NCBI GenBank assembly: GCA_964030785.1
Contig: OZ034978.1
Span: forward strand, 17,097,953 to 17,161,952
Direction: 5' to 3'
DNA length: 64,000 bases
Source of the DNA: Siderastrea siderea
Lineage: Eukaryota > Cnidaria > Anthozoa > Scleractinia > Rhizangiidae
In this document: in pieces, positions 9,797-16,795 of the stretch
How positions within the stretch are numbered: the stretch's first letter is position 1
Layout: each line of letters begins with the position of its first letter
Translations under genes and position numbers: made by a program
Notes under the pieces: generated by a model
The model's database searches: none
Told to the model about the DNA's origin: nothing
What the model saw: the letters and a program-made list of their open reading frames with translations, nothing else

Positions 9797-10095
9797 AGCA
9801 CCTCGTGAAGTCCTTGAAACAACCCTTGTCCTTTTTGTTGGACTAACCACTGACGACGTTTTTTGACGGAATGTCGACGACGTCCCAAATCACGGAGTAC
9901 CTTTTTATAGGATTGAAGTTTAGCCAGCATGGGTGGGGTGACGGGAATCTTGTTTTTTAAAAAGTTCAACACCAATTCACTCACAGCATTGATTTGATCG
10001 GCATTGGCATGTTGTAACAATTCTTGACGTTTGGAACCATTGGCTTCTTGTAACATGGACCGTAAAAACGGGAATTGACGTCGAAGACGTTGCAT
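9778..10095 (-). CDS. Maverick small basic protein (conserved family, function unknown)
   Basis: 105 residues. It has the pattern LLQHANADQINAVSELVLNF, then a basic helix LRDLGRRRHSVKKRRQWLVQ. This matches a small protein that recurs in cnidarian and other Mavericks, next to capsid genes (recalled family pattern, not searched). In those proteins the Lys/Arg-rich part is followed by a short hydrophobic end; here the tail is GLFQGLHEVLCQCLR. A nucleic-acid-binding core protein is plausible. The start ATG lies three bases past the upstream stop. Confidence 0.72.
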   Translation of the reverse strand: MQRLRRQFPFLRSMLQEANGSKRQELLQHANADQINAVSELVLNFLKNKIPVTPPMLAKLQSYKKVLRDLGRRRHSVKKRRQWLVQQKGQGLFQGLHEVLCQCLR

Positions 10096-10098
10096 CCT

Positions 10099-10263
10099 TT
10101 ATCGGTGACGACGACGATACCGTTGATTGGCTTTTTGAATCGTGCGTTTTATACGTTTATCCGTTTCCAAGGCCACGGCTTTCCCCAATCCTGCCATGGC
10201 GGGCACCAATAGATTTAAAAAACCGCCTCGTTGACGACGGCGTCGTCTTCTCCTCCTCACCAT
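10099..10263 (-). CDS. Very short basic core-type protein with QRGG site (54 aa)
   Basis: This is an open frame of 54 codons between two clear genes. The N-terminus is MVRRRRRRRRQRGGFLNLLV and the C-terminus is again Arg-rich (YRRRHR). The RQRGG-F-hydrophobic arrangement is like the adenovirus pX/mu precursor, where the protease cuts after a GG. Its ATG overlaps the TGA of the upstream gene (ATGGTGA), and its own stop is three bases before the next ATG. Size, overlap and the shared QRGG signature support it as real. A role in genome condensation is inferred. Confidence 0.72.
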   Translation of the reverse strand: MVRRRRRRRRQRGGFLNLLVPAMAGLGKAVALETDKRIKRTIQKANQRYRRRHR

Positions 10264-10586
10264 GGTCGACCCGTCAATAGACGTTGAAGGGCTTTGTCTT
10301 GTTTGATCACGTCTCGCGTCTCTTTATAGCCTTGACGGGTATTGCGTTTGAAATCTTGCCACCAACCCCCACCTCGTTGTCGTCGGTAATGTTGTACATT
10401 ATCAGTAATGCCTTTCAAGGCTTGACCCCCTAATTTGCCTAAAGCCAGTCCAAACCCAGGCGCTGGGCCTGATAGAAACATACTCATGCCATGGGCAATT
10501 TTATCCACCAAACGGGGTTTGCGACGCATTAAAGCCCCTCCTCGTTGTTTCCTTTTTCTGCGTCGTCGTCGTTGTTGGACGGCCAT
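10257..10586 (-). CDS. Basic minor virion-type protein with two QRGG sites
   Basis: 109 residues. The Arg/Lys-rich N-terminus ends in KQRGGA (about residue 17). A glycine-rich amphipathic segment (SGPAPGFGLALGKLGGQALK, about 39-58) follows, then a second RRQRGGG site (about 69) and a basic helical C-terminus. Two GG sites around an amphipathic part recall adenovirus pVI/pX-type precursors. ATAAAAAG lies 35-40 bases above the start. The first 58 bases overlap the end of the upstream membrane-protein gene. Confidence 0.75.
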   Translation of the reverse strand: MAVQQRRRRRKRKQRGGALMRRKPRLVDKIAHGMSMFLSGPAPGFGLALGKLGGQALKGITDNVQHYRRQRGGGWWQDFKRNTRQGYKETRDVIKQDKALQRLLTGRPW

Positions 10587-11197
10587 GGTTCTAAGAGTGT
10601 GGGACTAGGAGGGAGCGGCTTTTTATGGATCCAATAGTCTTTGGGTCTCAAGGGACGAGGACATCCATCTACATAGCATAGGCCTTCCAAGGGTTGGTAC
10701 ACAAAATGACCATGGTAATCTTGGAGACATCGTTTGGGTAATGGAGGGGTGAAATCCACAATGGTATCATCCAAGGTTTGCATCTTGATTAAAAATCGTT
10801 CCAGATCCTCCAAGGGAATACCCCGCACATGGGTTTTCAATTCGGTCAAGGCTTTGGCATAGGTGGTAAACGCAAATCGACTCATGGTCACTTTAAATCG
10901 GTATTGTTTAAAATCATTCCATCCTTTGACCACGGTGCCCACCGCCGCCAAACAGGCTACCAACGTACTATTTTCCAAAAGGGGGCCCGCAATCATACCA
11001 GCGGCCATCAGGAGTAAGGCCAACCCATTGAACAAGGCATTGACACACCTGTAATGATTCAACATTTTTCGATAACACCACCATTGTTGATGATAAAAGG
11101 CATACAAGGAATCCATGCGTTGTAATAATTCCGGGGGGAAGGGAAGACCATGCTGTTTCGATCCATTCAATAATGACACGACGGTTTTCATCCTCAT
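10529..11197 (-). CDS. Two-TM membrane protein of Mavericks, function unknown
   Basis: 222 residues. The N-terminal 45 residues are soluble with aromatic clusters (YHQQWWCYRKMLNHY). Two hydrophobic helices (about 52-72, ALFNGLALLLMAAGMIAG, and about 78-92) are joined by a short turn. A basic, helical region and a proline-rich cytosol-like tail ending in an acidic stretch follow. A two-TM protein is often present in Mavericks beside the capsid genes; whether it sits in a virion membrane or the host membrane is unknown. The start ATGA overlaps the stop of the upstream Gly-rich gene. Confidence 0.75.
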   Translation of the reverse strand: MRMKTVVSLLNGSKQHGLPFPPELLQRMDSLYAFYHQQWWCYRKMLNHYRCVNALFNGLALLLMAAGMIAGPLLENSTLVACLAAVGTVVKGWNDFKQYRFKVTMSRFAFTTYAKALTELKTHVRGIPLEDLERFLIKMQTLDDTIVDFTPPLPKRCLQDYHGHFVYQPLEGLCYVDGCPRPLRPKDYWIHKKPLPPSPTLLEPWPSNNDDDAEKGNNEEGL

Positions 11198-11553
11198 GGC
11201 GAAACACGGGACGACGAGGTTTGTACGCTCGGTGCTCCTCCTTGTTTATAACTGGTCACAATGCTATTGGTCATGGTGACATTAGCAATTTCACGTCCTT
11301 GGGCCAACTGTTCTTGATCTTGTAACAGCATCCGTAAACGTCGTTGTAAATCTGCTTGACGCAAGGTACGAGGGGGTGGAGTCCGAGATCCTCGAGGAGT
11401 GGAGGGACTGGAGGAAGGTGTCCTAGGTGAACCGGGAAAAAGTCGTCGTCGTCGTCCGCGTCGGCCACCACGACGGCCACCGCCACCACCACCACCTCCA
11501 CCACCACCACCACCTCCTCCACCACCACCACCACCAGCACCACCACCAGCACC

Positions 11554-11584
<31 letters not shown>

Positions 11585-12105
11585 CCTCCACCAGCACCCC
11601 CAGCACCTCCTCCACCACCACCACCAGCACCACCACGTCCGCCACCTCTAGTCCTAGGACCACGACGTCCCCCACGTCCATTTCCACTTCCCCCACGTCC
11701 ATTTCCACTTCCCCCTGCACCCGCTGCTGTTCGACCACTTGGTGCTGTTCGCCAACCAGGTGGACTTCTCGGGGACTCCGGGGTGGTCTGGGGGCTTTGG
11801 AATGGGGGTGAATGGGATGCTCGACTTCCTACCCCAGCAGGGGAAGAAGCCTGGGCAGGGGGTGCACCATCCAGATCGGGCCAGCTCGCGATGACGTCGG
11901 CAGGGGGGATGGATTGCATAAACTCATAGAGGGGATCAGGGTGCATTTCCTCCATGGCGGCGTCGAGAAGGCCTTGGTCTCCCGAGATATACAAATCTTG
12001 CCAGGCCCTTGGGGACATTTGATTGCCGCTGGCCGCCCCCACCCCCGCAGGGGACACGGTATCGTACGATTGCGGAGGTTGACGGTCATCGTCATCATCG
12101 GCCAT
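11194..12105 (-). CDS. Gly-rich structural-type protein with long poly-Gly linker
   Basis: 303 residues. The acidic N-terminus (MADDDDD) is followed by a short ordered part (AWQDLYISGDQGLLDAAMEE) and a Pro/Ser-rich part. Then comes an Arg/Gly region with roughly 70 residues that are almost all Gly with some Ala (about 155-225), and an Arg/Ser/Pro-rich part. The conserved-looking end NVTMTNSIVTSYKQGG resembles the end of other Maverick proteins. The Gly tract is a GGT/CCA-type microsatellite and creates long shadow ORFs on other frames. TATAAA lies at 12144-12149. Function is unknown; a flexible capsid-associated linker is a guess. Confidence 0.72.
11478..11640. repeat. CCA/CAC triplet microsatellite inside the Gly-rich gene
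   Basis: Nearly pure (CCA)n with occasional GCA and CCT interruptions. It encodes the poly-Gly linker on the minus strand. Length polymorphism among copies of this element is expected. Confidence 0.85.
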
Positions 12106-12143
12106 GGTTGCTTTTCTCTTTTTACCTGTTCCAAGGGGGTGCC

Positions 12144-12149
12144 TTTATA
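12144..12149 (-). promoter_or_regulatory. TATA box of the Gly-rich gene
   Basis: TATAAAGGCACC on the minus strand, about 40 bases above the ATG at 12105. It overlaps the last codons of the ATPase gene. Confidence 0.6.
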
Positions 12150-12798
12150 GTCGTTTTTGATAGGTGCGAGTCCATCCTTCGTCTTTTAACAGGTGACTCA
12201 ATACACGTTGTTGATCGGAGGAGGCCGGATGTAAATCCAAGACCAAATACCCATACGGTCGTGTAGTGGCTTGATGAAATGTCTCCAACGTGTCTTTCCA
12301 CGTGGTCGGAAACGATTGAAGCATGACATTGCGTACCCCTAATTGATCTCGGGGGTTCTTGAACGCCACGATGTAATGGGCATTGCGGGATATACTTTTC
12401 GCATAGCGACCCACGGGAAACATGTCTTGGCACAAGTAGAGCACAGTCACCCCTTGATGATGCGAATGTTTGGTGAATAAATCCAACACGCGTTTATCGT
12501 GACTCCCTTCATCCATTAAATCATCCAAGACCAGGACCCCCTGTCCTTCAGGAAACCATTGCACTAAGGCCTCATGATCGGGAATCCCTTCGTGAAACAC
12601 CACCCCTTGATCTTGCATGCCTTGAAATCGATCTTGCCAGGCCCCATAACAATAATGTAGTTGGGTCGGTGGACTTTCAAACAAATCCGGGTTGTCTACC
12701 AAGAGTTTTTCCGTAAACGCGGTTTTACCACATCCCGAAGGACCCACCACCAAGATAGAGGAGGGGGTATGAAAACGAAACGGTTTCCCCGTTTGCAT
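12145..12798 (-). CDS. Genome-packaging ATPase (A32/FtsK-HerA type)
   Basis: 217 residues, a normal size for the Maverick ATPase. Walker A is GPSGCGKT (about residues 19-26). Walker B is GVLVLDDLMDE (about 86-96). A sensor-type LYLCQDMF segment follows at about 119. The family pumps genomes into capsids of double-jelly-roll viruses. The protein starts at the ATG of MQTGKPFRFH, close to the family pattern in which a short strand precedes Walker A. A tRNA-like Pol III unit lies just upstream. Confidence 0.93.
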   Translation of the reverse strand: MQTGKPFRFHTPSSILVVGPSGCGKTAFTEKLLVDNPDLFESPPTQLHYCYGAWQDRFQGMQDQGVVFHEGIPDHEALVQWFPEGQGVLVLDDLMDEGSHDKRVLDLFTKHSHHQGVTVLYLCQDMFPVGRYAKSISRNAHYIVAFKNPRDQLGVRNVMLQSFPTTWKDTLETFHQATTRPYGYLVLDLHPASSDQQRVLSHLLKDEGWTRTYQKRL

Positions 12799-12844
12799 GA
12801 TGATGACGAACTACCCCTTAGAAAAAAAAAGGCACCTTTTTATT

Positions 12845-12928
12845 GGAATCGGTGGGACTCGAACCCACGCACGACCCAATCCCTATCTGAATCAAGGTCC
12901 AAGGCTCTACCCACTGAGCTACGACTCC
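12845..12928 (-). tRNA. tRNA-like Pol III gene inside the Maverick (decoding doubtful)
   Basis: The 84-nt sequence has a fully paired 7-bp acceptor stem (12922-12928 with 12845-12851). It has a 4-bp D stem around an 8-nt loop, and a 5-bp T stem with loop TTCGAGT (12852-12868). The A box TAGCTCAGTGGG and B box GGTTCGAGTCC match consensus. A run of at least nine T, a Pol III stop, lies about 15-25 bases downstream on the minus strand. The middle is poor. The best class II fold gives an anticodon stem with one mismatch and one G-U, base 33 is C rather than T, and the long variable arm does not pair. An intron-containing class I tRNA fits no better. It is either a decayed tRNA or a non-decoding small RNA comparable in type to adenovirus VA RNA. 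It sits in the only large gap of the leftward block. Confidence 0.75.
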
Positions 12929-12951
12929 GACACCAGTTTTTTCCAACAAAT

Positions 12952-12957
12952 TTTATT
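12952..12957 (-). terminator. Poly(A) signal AATAAA at the protease stop codon
   Basis: AATAAA on the minus strand begins inside the TAA stop codon of the protease gene, so capsid/protease mRNAs probably end just beyond, near the tRNA-like gene. Confidence 0.55.
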
Positions 12958-13496
12958 TAAGCATTACATTGATGATACGGATGACAACAAAGTTGATACC
13001 ATCTGGCTTCTTGGCCTACAATCAATTGTTGAAGGCGTTGACCCGCTTGATGGTCATTACTAACATAATCATAATCCGAAAACTCATTTAAAAAGGCTTG
13101 CAAGGTCCGTCCACGGGCTTTGGCTTTCAAGTACAACAAGGCGTAATCACCACAACTCTTGCTTGTAATGGCTTGGAGGGACTTGCCATTGGTCACTACA
13201 TACTTCCAATGTTGGACAATCCAATCTCGTAACGGGGTAGCTTGCACGTACGTGTCCATGGGCAAAGCATAACTGTCCAGGACTTCACACACCTTTCCAT
13301 CCGTCCACACCGCTAACCAATGTTGTCCCGGTTGATCGTGTGGGTCGGTATTCACAATGTACCCTTGGGGTTGGGTCTTGACAGGAGTCTTGGGTAAACG
13401 ATCACAGGCCACGGTTCCGTAAAAGACCGGGTTCAATTGGGGGTCGTCTCGGGCTAAATAATCCAACTGCACATCATTCAAGGCCACATGTTCCAT
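12957..13496 (-). CDS. Adenain-like cysteine protease (virion maturation)
   Basis: 179 residues, close to adenovirus protease (about 200). The catalytic set is visible in order: His in GQHWLAVW (about 80), Asp in VLDSYAL (about 93), Gln in LQAITSKSCG (about 127) and the nucleophile Cys in SKSCGDYAL (about 133). The C-terminus has further Cys/His residues. In adenoviruses the enzyme cuts precursors at (M/L/I)xGG-x or (M/L/I)xGx-G sites. Several small proteins here carry QRGG or MRGG signatures. Its ATG overlaps the capsid stop (TGATG). Confidence 0.93.
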   Translation of the reverse strand: MEHVALNDVQLDYLARDDPQLNPVFYGTVACDRLPKTPVKTQPQGYIVNTDPHDQPGQHWLAVWTDGKVCEVLDSYALPMDTYVQATPLRDWIVQHWKYVVTNGKSLQAITSKSCGDYALLYLKAKARGRTLQAFLNEFSDYDYVSNDHQAGQRLQQLIVGQEARWYQLCCHPYHQCNA

Positions 13497-14896
13497 CAGT
13501 GCTGGTAAATGTTATACAACACGGCGCCGTTCCTGTCAATCTCCAGCAAATTCTCAAATTCTCCATACACGAGTACGGTTATATTGACACCGGGGGCAGC
13601 TCCAAATTCCAACACCAATTGTAAATCTCCCGTTTGCTTGGGGTTGAGGTTTTGACTGTCAGCACATCCATTGGCCACATTGTCAAACATGAACAAGGTA
13701 CAATTTTTCCTGTGGCCCCAATCTTCTAGTTCCACCATATTGCCTTTCTTTTTACACCAGGCACCACTGGCTTGCAGAAAACGGAAGTAGCCTAGATTAT
13801 CTCGGGTGCCATTGTTGTGCACTAACTGGAGGGTTTCATAAGGGTATTCTTCTCCTCTGACAATCTGTTTAATGGAACTCAGACCAAATTTCTGGAAACA
13901 GAAAGGATCTCGGGTCACATCTCCATTGAAGGCACGGCTGTCCAGTAACCCCACAATCAATCGGTCAGGTATTCTGTTTTGAAACAGGTTCGGGATATCA
14001 AAGCGGACCAGGTTGTTTTGCATGCTGAAAGTCCGGATTTCACTGCGGACGGTCGGGTAAGCTGCCACTTGGCCTTCATTGTGTCTTTTTTCAGATATAC
14101 TCTGGTGGATGGCGTCATTCAAACGCAGTTGACAGAGATGAAACCGTAGTTTCACATCCCCTTCGATCAATCGGCCAGCTAGACCCACTCCATTCAAAAA
14201 CAAGCTGGGGCTGTTGAAATGAAATTTCATCTTGATTTCGATGCCAGGCACCAACAGTTTGCCGGTATGAAACACTTCCAAGTGCGGGGTAAACACTAGA
14301 CTGTGGGTGACACCTGCAGCATACTTGGCGGTTTCGGCTACCATGGCGGCCAAGGCTCCTTTGTGATGGGCGGGGAGATCCCGGTAGTCATTATGTGGTG
14401 CTGCACTGTTGGTATTGTTGGCAGTCCATCGGGGTGGGAAATCCACTTGATTGTACCAGCCTTGGGGTCCTAACACGGTCTTGCCATCTTCTCGGTCATA
14501 ATTCAGCAAGGTTTCTAGGTAAGCTTTGTAATGATACGTGTCGGATTGTGGACTGATCAACGTGCCATTCAACTGCAAGTCAATTTGTTTGATGATGGAA
14601 TGGGCCAAATTATTGACGGGCCACAATTTCTCCGCGGCCACCAAGTTCCCGTTATCATCCTTTTTCAAACTCAATTCCATGGTAAAGTAACTGCGTCCCA
14701 AATCCACAAAATCGTCTAACCCTGGAATGATGAATTCCATGGGATTGATACCCGTGGTGGTGGGTTGGATGGTGACCATGCGATAGGCATTGATGCTAAT
14801 GTCGGTCGGTGGCACCTTGAAAATCCGTAAGGCAGGGTTAACGGTCCCTTCGGAACGCTCGTGAGCCGGGGCGGTTTGTGTACTCACGTCAGGCAT
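13496..14896 (-). CDS. Major capsid protein, double jelly-roll
   Basis: 466 residues, the right size for a Polinton/adintovirus major capsid protein. The order of recognisable parts fits the family. First comes an early beta region (IFKVPPTDISINAYRMVTIQ), then the first jelly roll with SYFTMELSLKK and NLAHSIIKQIDLQLNG, a loop with the YLETLLNYDREDGKTVL segment, and LEVFHTGKLLVPGIEIKMKF. The second jelly roll includes the YPYETLQL and TLFMFDN segments. It has no cleavable leader and no QRGG site. TATAAAAA lies about 50 bases upstream. It is followed directly by the protease. Confidence 0.94.
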   Translation of the reverse strand: MPDVSTQTAPAHERSEGTVNPALRIFKVPPTDISINAYRMVTIQPTTTGINPMEFIIPGLDDFVDLGRSYFTMELSLKKDDNGNLVAAEKLWPVNNLAHSIIKQIDLQLNGTLISPQSDTYHYKAYLETLLNYDREDGKTVLGPQGWYNQVDFPPRWTANNTNSAAPHNDYRDLPAHHKGALAAMVAETAKYAAGVTHSLVFTPHLEVFHTGKLLVPGIEIKMKFHFNSPSLFLNGVGLAGRLIEGDVKLRFHLCQLRLNDAIHQSISEKRHNEGQVAAYPTVRSEIRTFSMQNNLVRFDIPNLFQNRIPDRLIVGLLDSRAFNGDVTRDPFCFQKFGLSSIKQIVRGEEYPYETLQLVHNNGTRDNLGYFRFLQASGAWCKKKGNMVELEDWGHRKNCTLFMFDNVANGCADSQNLNPKQTGDLQLVLEFGAAPGVNITVLVYGEFENLLEIDRNGAVLYNIYQH

Positions 14897-14898
14897 GT

Positions 14899-15132
14899 TT
14901 AACGTCGTCGTCGAGTGGTACCCCGTCGTCGTCGTGAGGGGTTTTTATAGCGTCGTCGTCGTCGTGCTAAACGTTGTCTCAAATCAAACCCGGGGACTCT
15001 CATGACCTCGGGACTTAACCATCCACCACGTTGTCGTCGTCGCATGAGTTTCCAAAACGGATACAGTCCACCCCATTGAGACAACCCTCGATTACTACGA
15101 ATCCGTCGAGGTCGTGAATGCACGGGTTCCAT
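14899..15132 (-). CDS. Basic core-type protein with QRGG site
   Basis: 77 residues, about 35 percent Arg/Lys. RRRQRGGWLSPEV (about residues 31-43) carries the putative protease site. The C-terminus is an Arg cluster (RRRRYKNPSRRRRGTTRRRR). It resembles adenovirus pVII/pX in composition, which condense viral DNA. The frame overlaps the upstream stop by one base (TAATG) and ends two bases before the capsid ATG. A TATAAAAA inside this gene serves the capsid gene. Confidence 0.75.
   Translation of the reverse strand: MEPVHSRPRRIRSNRGLSQWGGLYPFWKLMRRRQRGGWLSPEVMRVPGFDLRQRLARRRRRYKNPSRRRRGTTRRRR
14942..14949 (-). promoter_or_regulatory. TATA box of the major capsid gene
   Basis: TATAAAAA on the minus strand, about 50 bases above the capsid ATG, lying inside the preceding core-protein gene. 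Confidence 0.6.
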
Positions 15133-15458
15133 TAGACTCCCAAAATATCACGTGCACGTTTGGTTTGTTTGGGAAATAAGGCAGTGGCTACACGCACGGC
15201 GTCTTTCACGTTCTTATGACTCAACGCTTTCTTGGCTTGTTTGGTGATTTCCTTTTTAAGGACTTGTTCGGCTTTGCGTTTAACACCGCGTGTCAAACCC
15301 GTTTCCAAGCCTCTCTTGATATTACTAGGCAATTTTAAAGGATTTCGCGTCCTTATAAGACCTTGCAACCCCCCACGCATCAGATCCGTCATCACTCCTT
15401 TGCCTTGTTGATCATACCACTCGTCGGTTCGAAATCGTGTCAAACTTCCCCCACGCAT
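15132..15458 (-). CDS. Basic precursor-type protein with two MRGG sites
   Basis: 108 residues. It begins MRGGSLTRF and has a second LMRGGLQGL at about residue 27, both matching the adenain (M/L/I)xGG consensus. The rest is Lys/Arg-rich and helical (VKRKAEQVLKKEITKQAKKA). Adenovirus pVI and pVII precursors also carry such sites near the N-terminus, so this is a likely protease substrate and core or cement protein. TATAAAAA lies at 15515-15522. Confidence 0.75.
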   Translation of the reverse strand: MRGGSLTRFRTDEWYDQQGKGVMTDLMRGGLQGLIRTRNPLKLPSNIKRGLETGLTRGVKRKAEQVLKKEITKQAKKALSHKNVKDAVRVATALFPKQTKRARDILGV

Positions 15459-15514
15459 GGTGCCTTCTTCTTCACCAGGGATAAACGTTTTGTTTGGGCT
15501 TCATGGGACTCCCC

Positions 15515-15522
15515 TTTTTATA
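15515..15522 (-). promoter_or_regulatory. TATA box of the MRGG protein gene
   Basis: TATAAAAAGGGG on the minus strand, about 57-64 bases above the ATG at 15458. Confidence 0.6.
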
Positions 15523-15525
15523 CCG

Positions 15526-15711
15526 TCATCGTCGTTTTTTCCGAAAAGCGGCTTCCAACCCTTTTTTAGCCCCGTAACTCGCGGCACCCCCCGCGGCACC
15601 CAACGCCACAGCTTTTCCTCCAGCGATCAAGGCTGGAATGAGGGCGGCCAGGGGCAAGAGACCCCCTCGTTGCCTTCTTCTTCTTCTTCGACGCACTCTT
15701 GTCTTGGGCAT
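15526..15711 (-). CDS. pX-like small protein: Arg cluster, QRGG, hydrophobic helix
   Basis: 61 residues. RRRRRRRQRGGLLPLAALIP (about residues 7-26) is followed by an Ala/Gly-rich hydrophobic stretch (LIAGGKAVALGAAGGAA) and a basic end. The order Arg-rich, GG site, hydrophobic segment is that of the adenovirus pX C-terminal region. Cleavage after GG would free a basic peptide. CATAAAAAGGGGGTGG lies 30-40 bases upstream. It is close-packed between the MRGG gene and a penton-like gene. Confidence 0.75.
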   Translation of the reverse strand: MPKTRVRRRRRRRQRGGLLPLAALIPALIAGGKAVALGAAGGAASYGAKKGLEAAFRKKRR

Positions 15712-15741
15712 CTTGTGATTGGAACACTCCCTTGGCCACCC

Positions 15742-15751
15742 CCTTTTTATG
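15742..15751 (-). promoter_or_regulatory. TATA-like box of the pX-like gene
   Basis: CATAAAAAGG followed by GGGTGG on the minus strand, close to the adenovirus major late TATA context (TATAAAAGGGGGTGG). It overlaps the last codons of the upstream minor capsid gene. Confidence 0.5.
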
Positions 15752-16781
15752 TCTTTTTGAAGTGTAACGTGACAATGGTATGACCTTCACCAAACTTGAC
15801 CAAGTCTCCTCCGGCACCAATCGTTTCAGCCACTTGAACGTGAATCATTTCCACCACCTCGTTACGAAGAGACATGTAATGAATGTGCAACGGTTCAAAA
15901 TACAGGGTGCCACGTGCTTCTCGCTTGTATTGAATTTCACGTAACAAATCAGTCACGCGATTGCCCACCATCATACTGCCTGCCACGTCGGAGTACACGT
16001 GCAACGATCGTGTGGGTTCCCCCACCACGGCACGAAATGCTACATTCAAGTTGGTGAAACGCCAACCACAACTCATACTCAATTCCATATAGTCTTCCAC
16101 TCGACTGGTGGTCCAAAACACTGGGTTCCCCTCCTTATCGGTGATATCCTTCCAATCGCTGTTGTTGGTGATGTCGGGGACTTGATCCCCCATGAAGTCT
16201 TGCTGTAAGTTCGGCCCCAAAATCCATCCGCTGGTGATTTTACGTAACCATCCCATCTTGGCAGCTAACTTGGTATGAACGGCAAAGGAGGGCGTGCGAA
16301 CGGAACCATCATGAGAGACGTTCGTGTTGTCAATCAGCAGATCCTCCCCTTCCCAACGAAACTTGACGTACGTGTGTTTGCCTTTATCGTCCAAAAAGGT
16401 ACCCCCTTGGATAACCGATTCCCGTCGTTTCTGTTCCACATGAGTAATGGCGGCTTTCATAAAACTCACCCCGTCCACCACCCAATCCCAGTCTTTAATA
16501 TCATCAATTTTGGTCACGGCCGCTCCATATTTGTTATAGGTACCACCGCTTTTACTGGGTGCTTTCAGGTGCCATTTGATACCTAAGACATGTTGTCCTT
16601 TCATCACCAACTGATACAAATTGACGCGAGCATCTGGTAAGGAAATGGCACTCAACCCCACTTGCCAACCACCCCCTGTGAGCTGTAACGGTTGAGGTAA
16701 ACGAATCTTGAAGGAATTGGCTTGGTTGTTGGGAAATTCACGTCGGTTGGCATGACTCGGTAACGTCACGTAGAACGACAT
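15747..16781 (-). CDS. Minor capsid (penton-like) protein, paralogue 1
   Basis: 344 residues from the ATG of MSFYVTLPSHANRREFP; the open frame extends to a GTG at 16799. The N-terminal pattern FYVTLPSHA..EFPNN..(S)FKIRLPQPL...GGGWQVGLSAISLP is typical of cnidarian Maverick minor capsid proteins. The C-terminus carries LHVYSDVAGSMMVGNRVTDL, LRNEVVEMIHVQV and FGEGHTIVTLHFKK. It is clearly paralogous to the next gene. The single jelly-roll penton base at capsid vertices is the expected role. Confidence 0.87.
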   Translation of the reverse strand: MSFYVTLPSHANRREFPNNQANSFKIRLPQPLQLTGGGWQVGLSAISLPDARVNLYQLVMKGQHVLGIKWHLKAPSKSGGTYNKYGAAVTKIDDIKDWDWVVDGVSFMKAAITHVEQKRRESVIQGGTFLDDKGKHTYVKFRWEGEDLLIDNTNVSHDGSVRTPSFAVHTKLAAKMGWLRKITSGWILGPNLQQDFMGDQVPDITNNSDWKDITDKEGNPVFWTTSRVEDYMELSMSCGWRFTNLNVAFRAVVGEPTRSLHVYSDVAGSMMVGNRVTDLLREIQYKREARGTLYFEPLHIHYMSLRNEVVEMIHVQVAETIGAGGDLVKFGEGHTIVTLHFKKT

Positions 16782-16795
16782 GTTGTCTTTGTTCT

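Noticed and set aside
11271..11929. Long poly-Val, poly-Pro and poly-His ORFs over the Gly-rich gene
   Set aside because: They are other-frame readings of the CCA microsatellite. The minus-strand frame 11194-12105 has conserved-looking ends and overlaps its neighbour by ATGA.
12845..12928. Selenocysteine tRNA, suggested by TCA in the middle of the tRNA-like gene
   Set aside because: The acceptor stem is 7 bp and not 9, and TCA does not fall in a proper anticodon loop.
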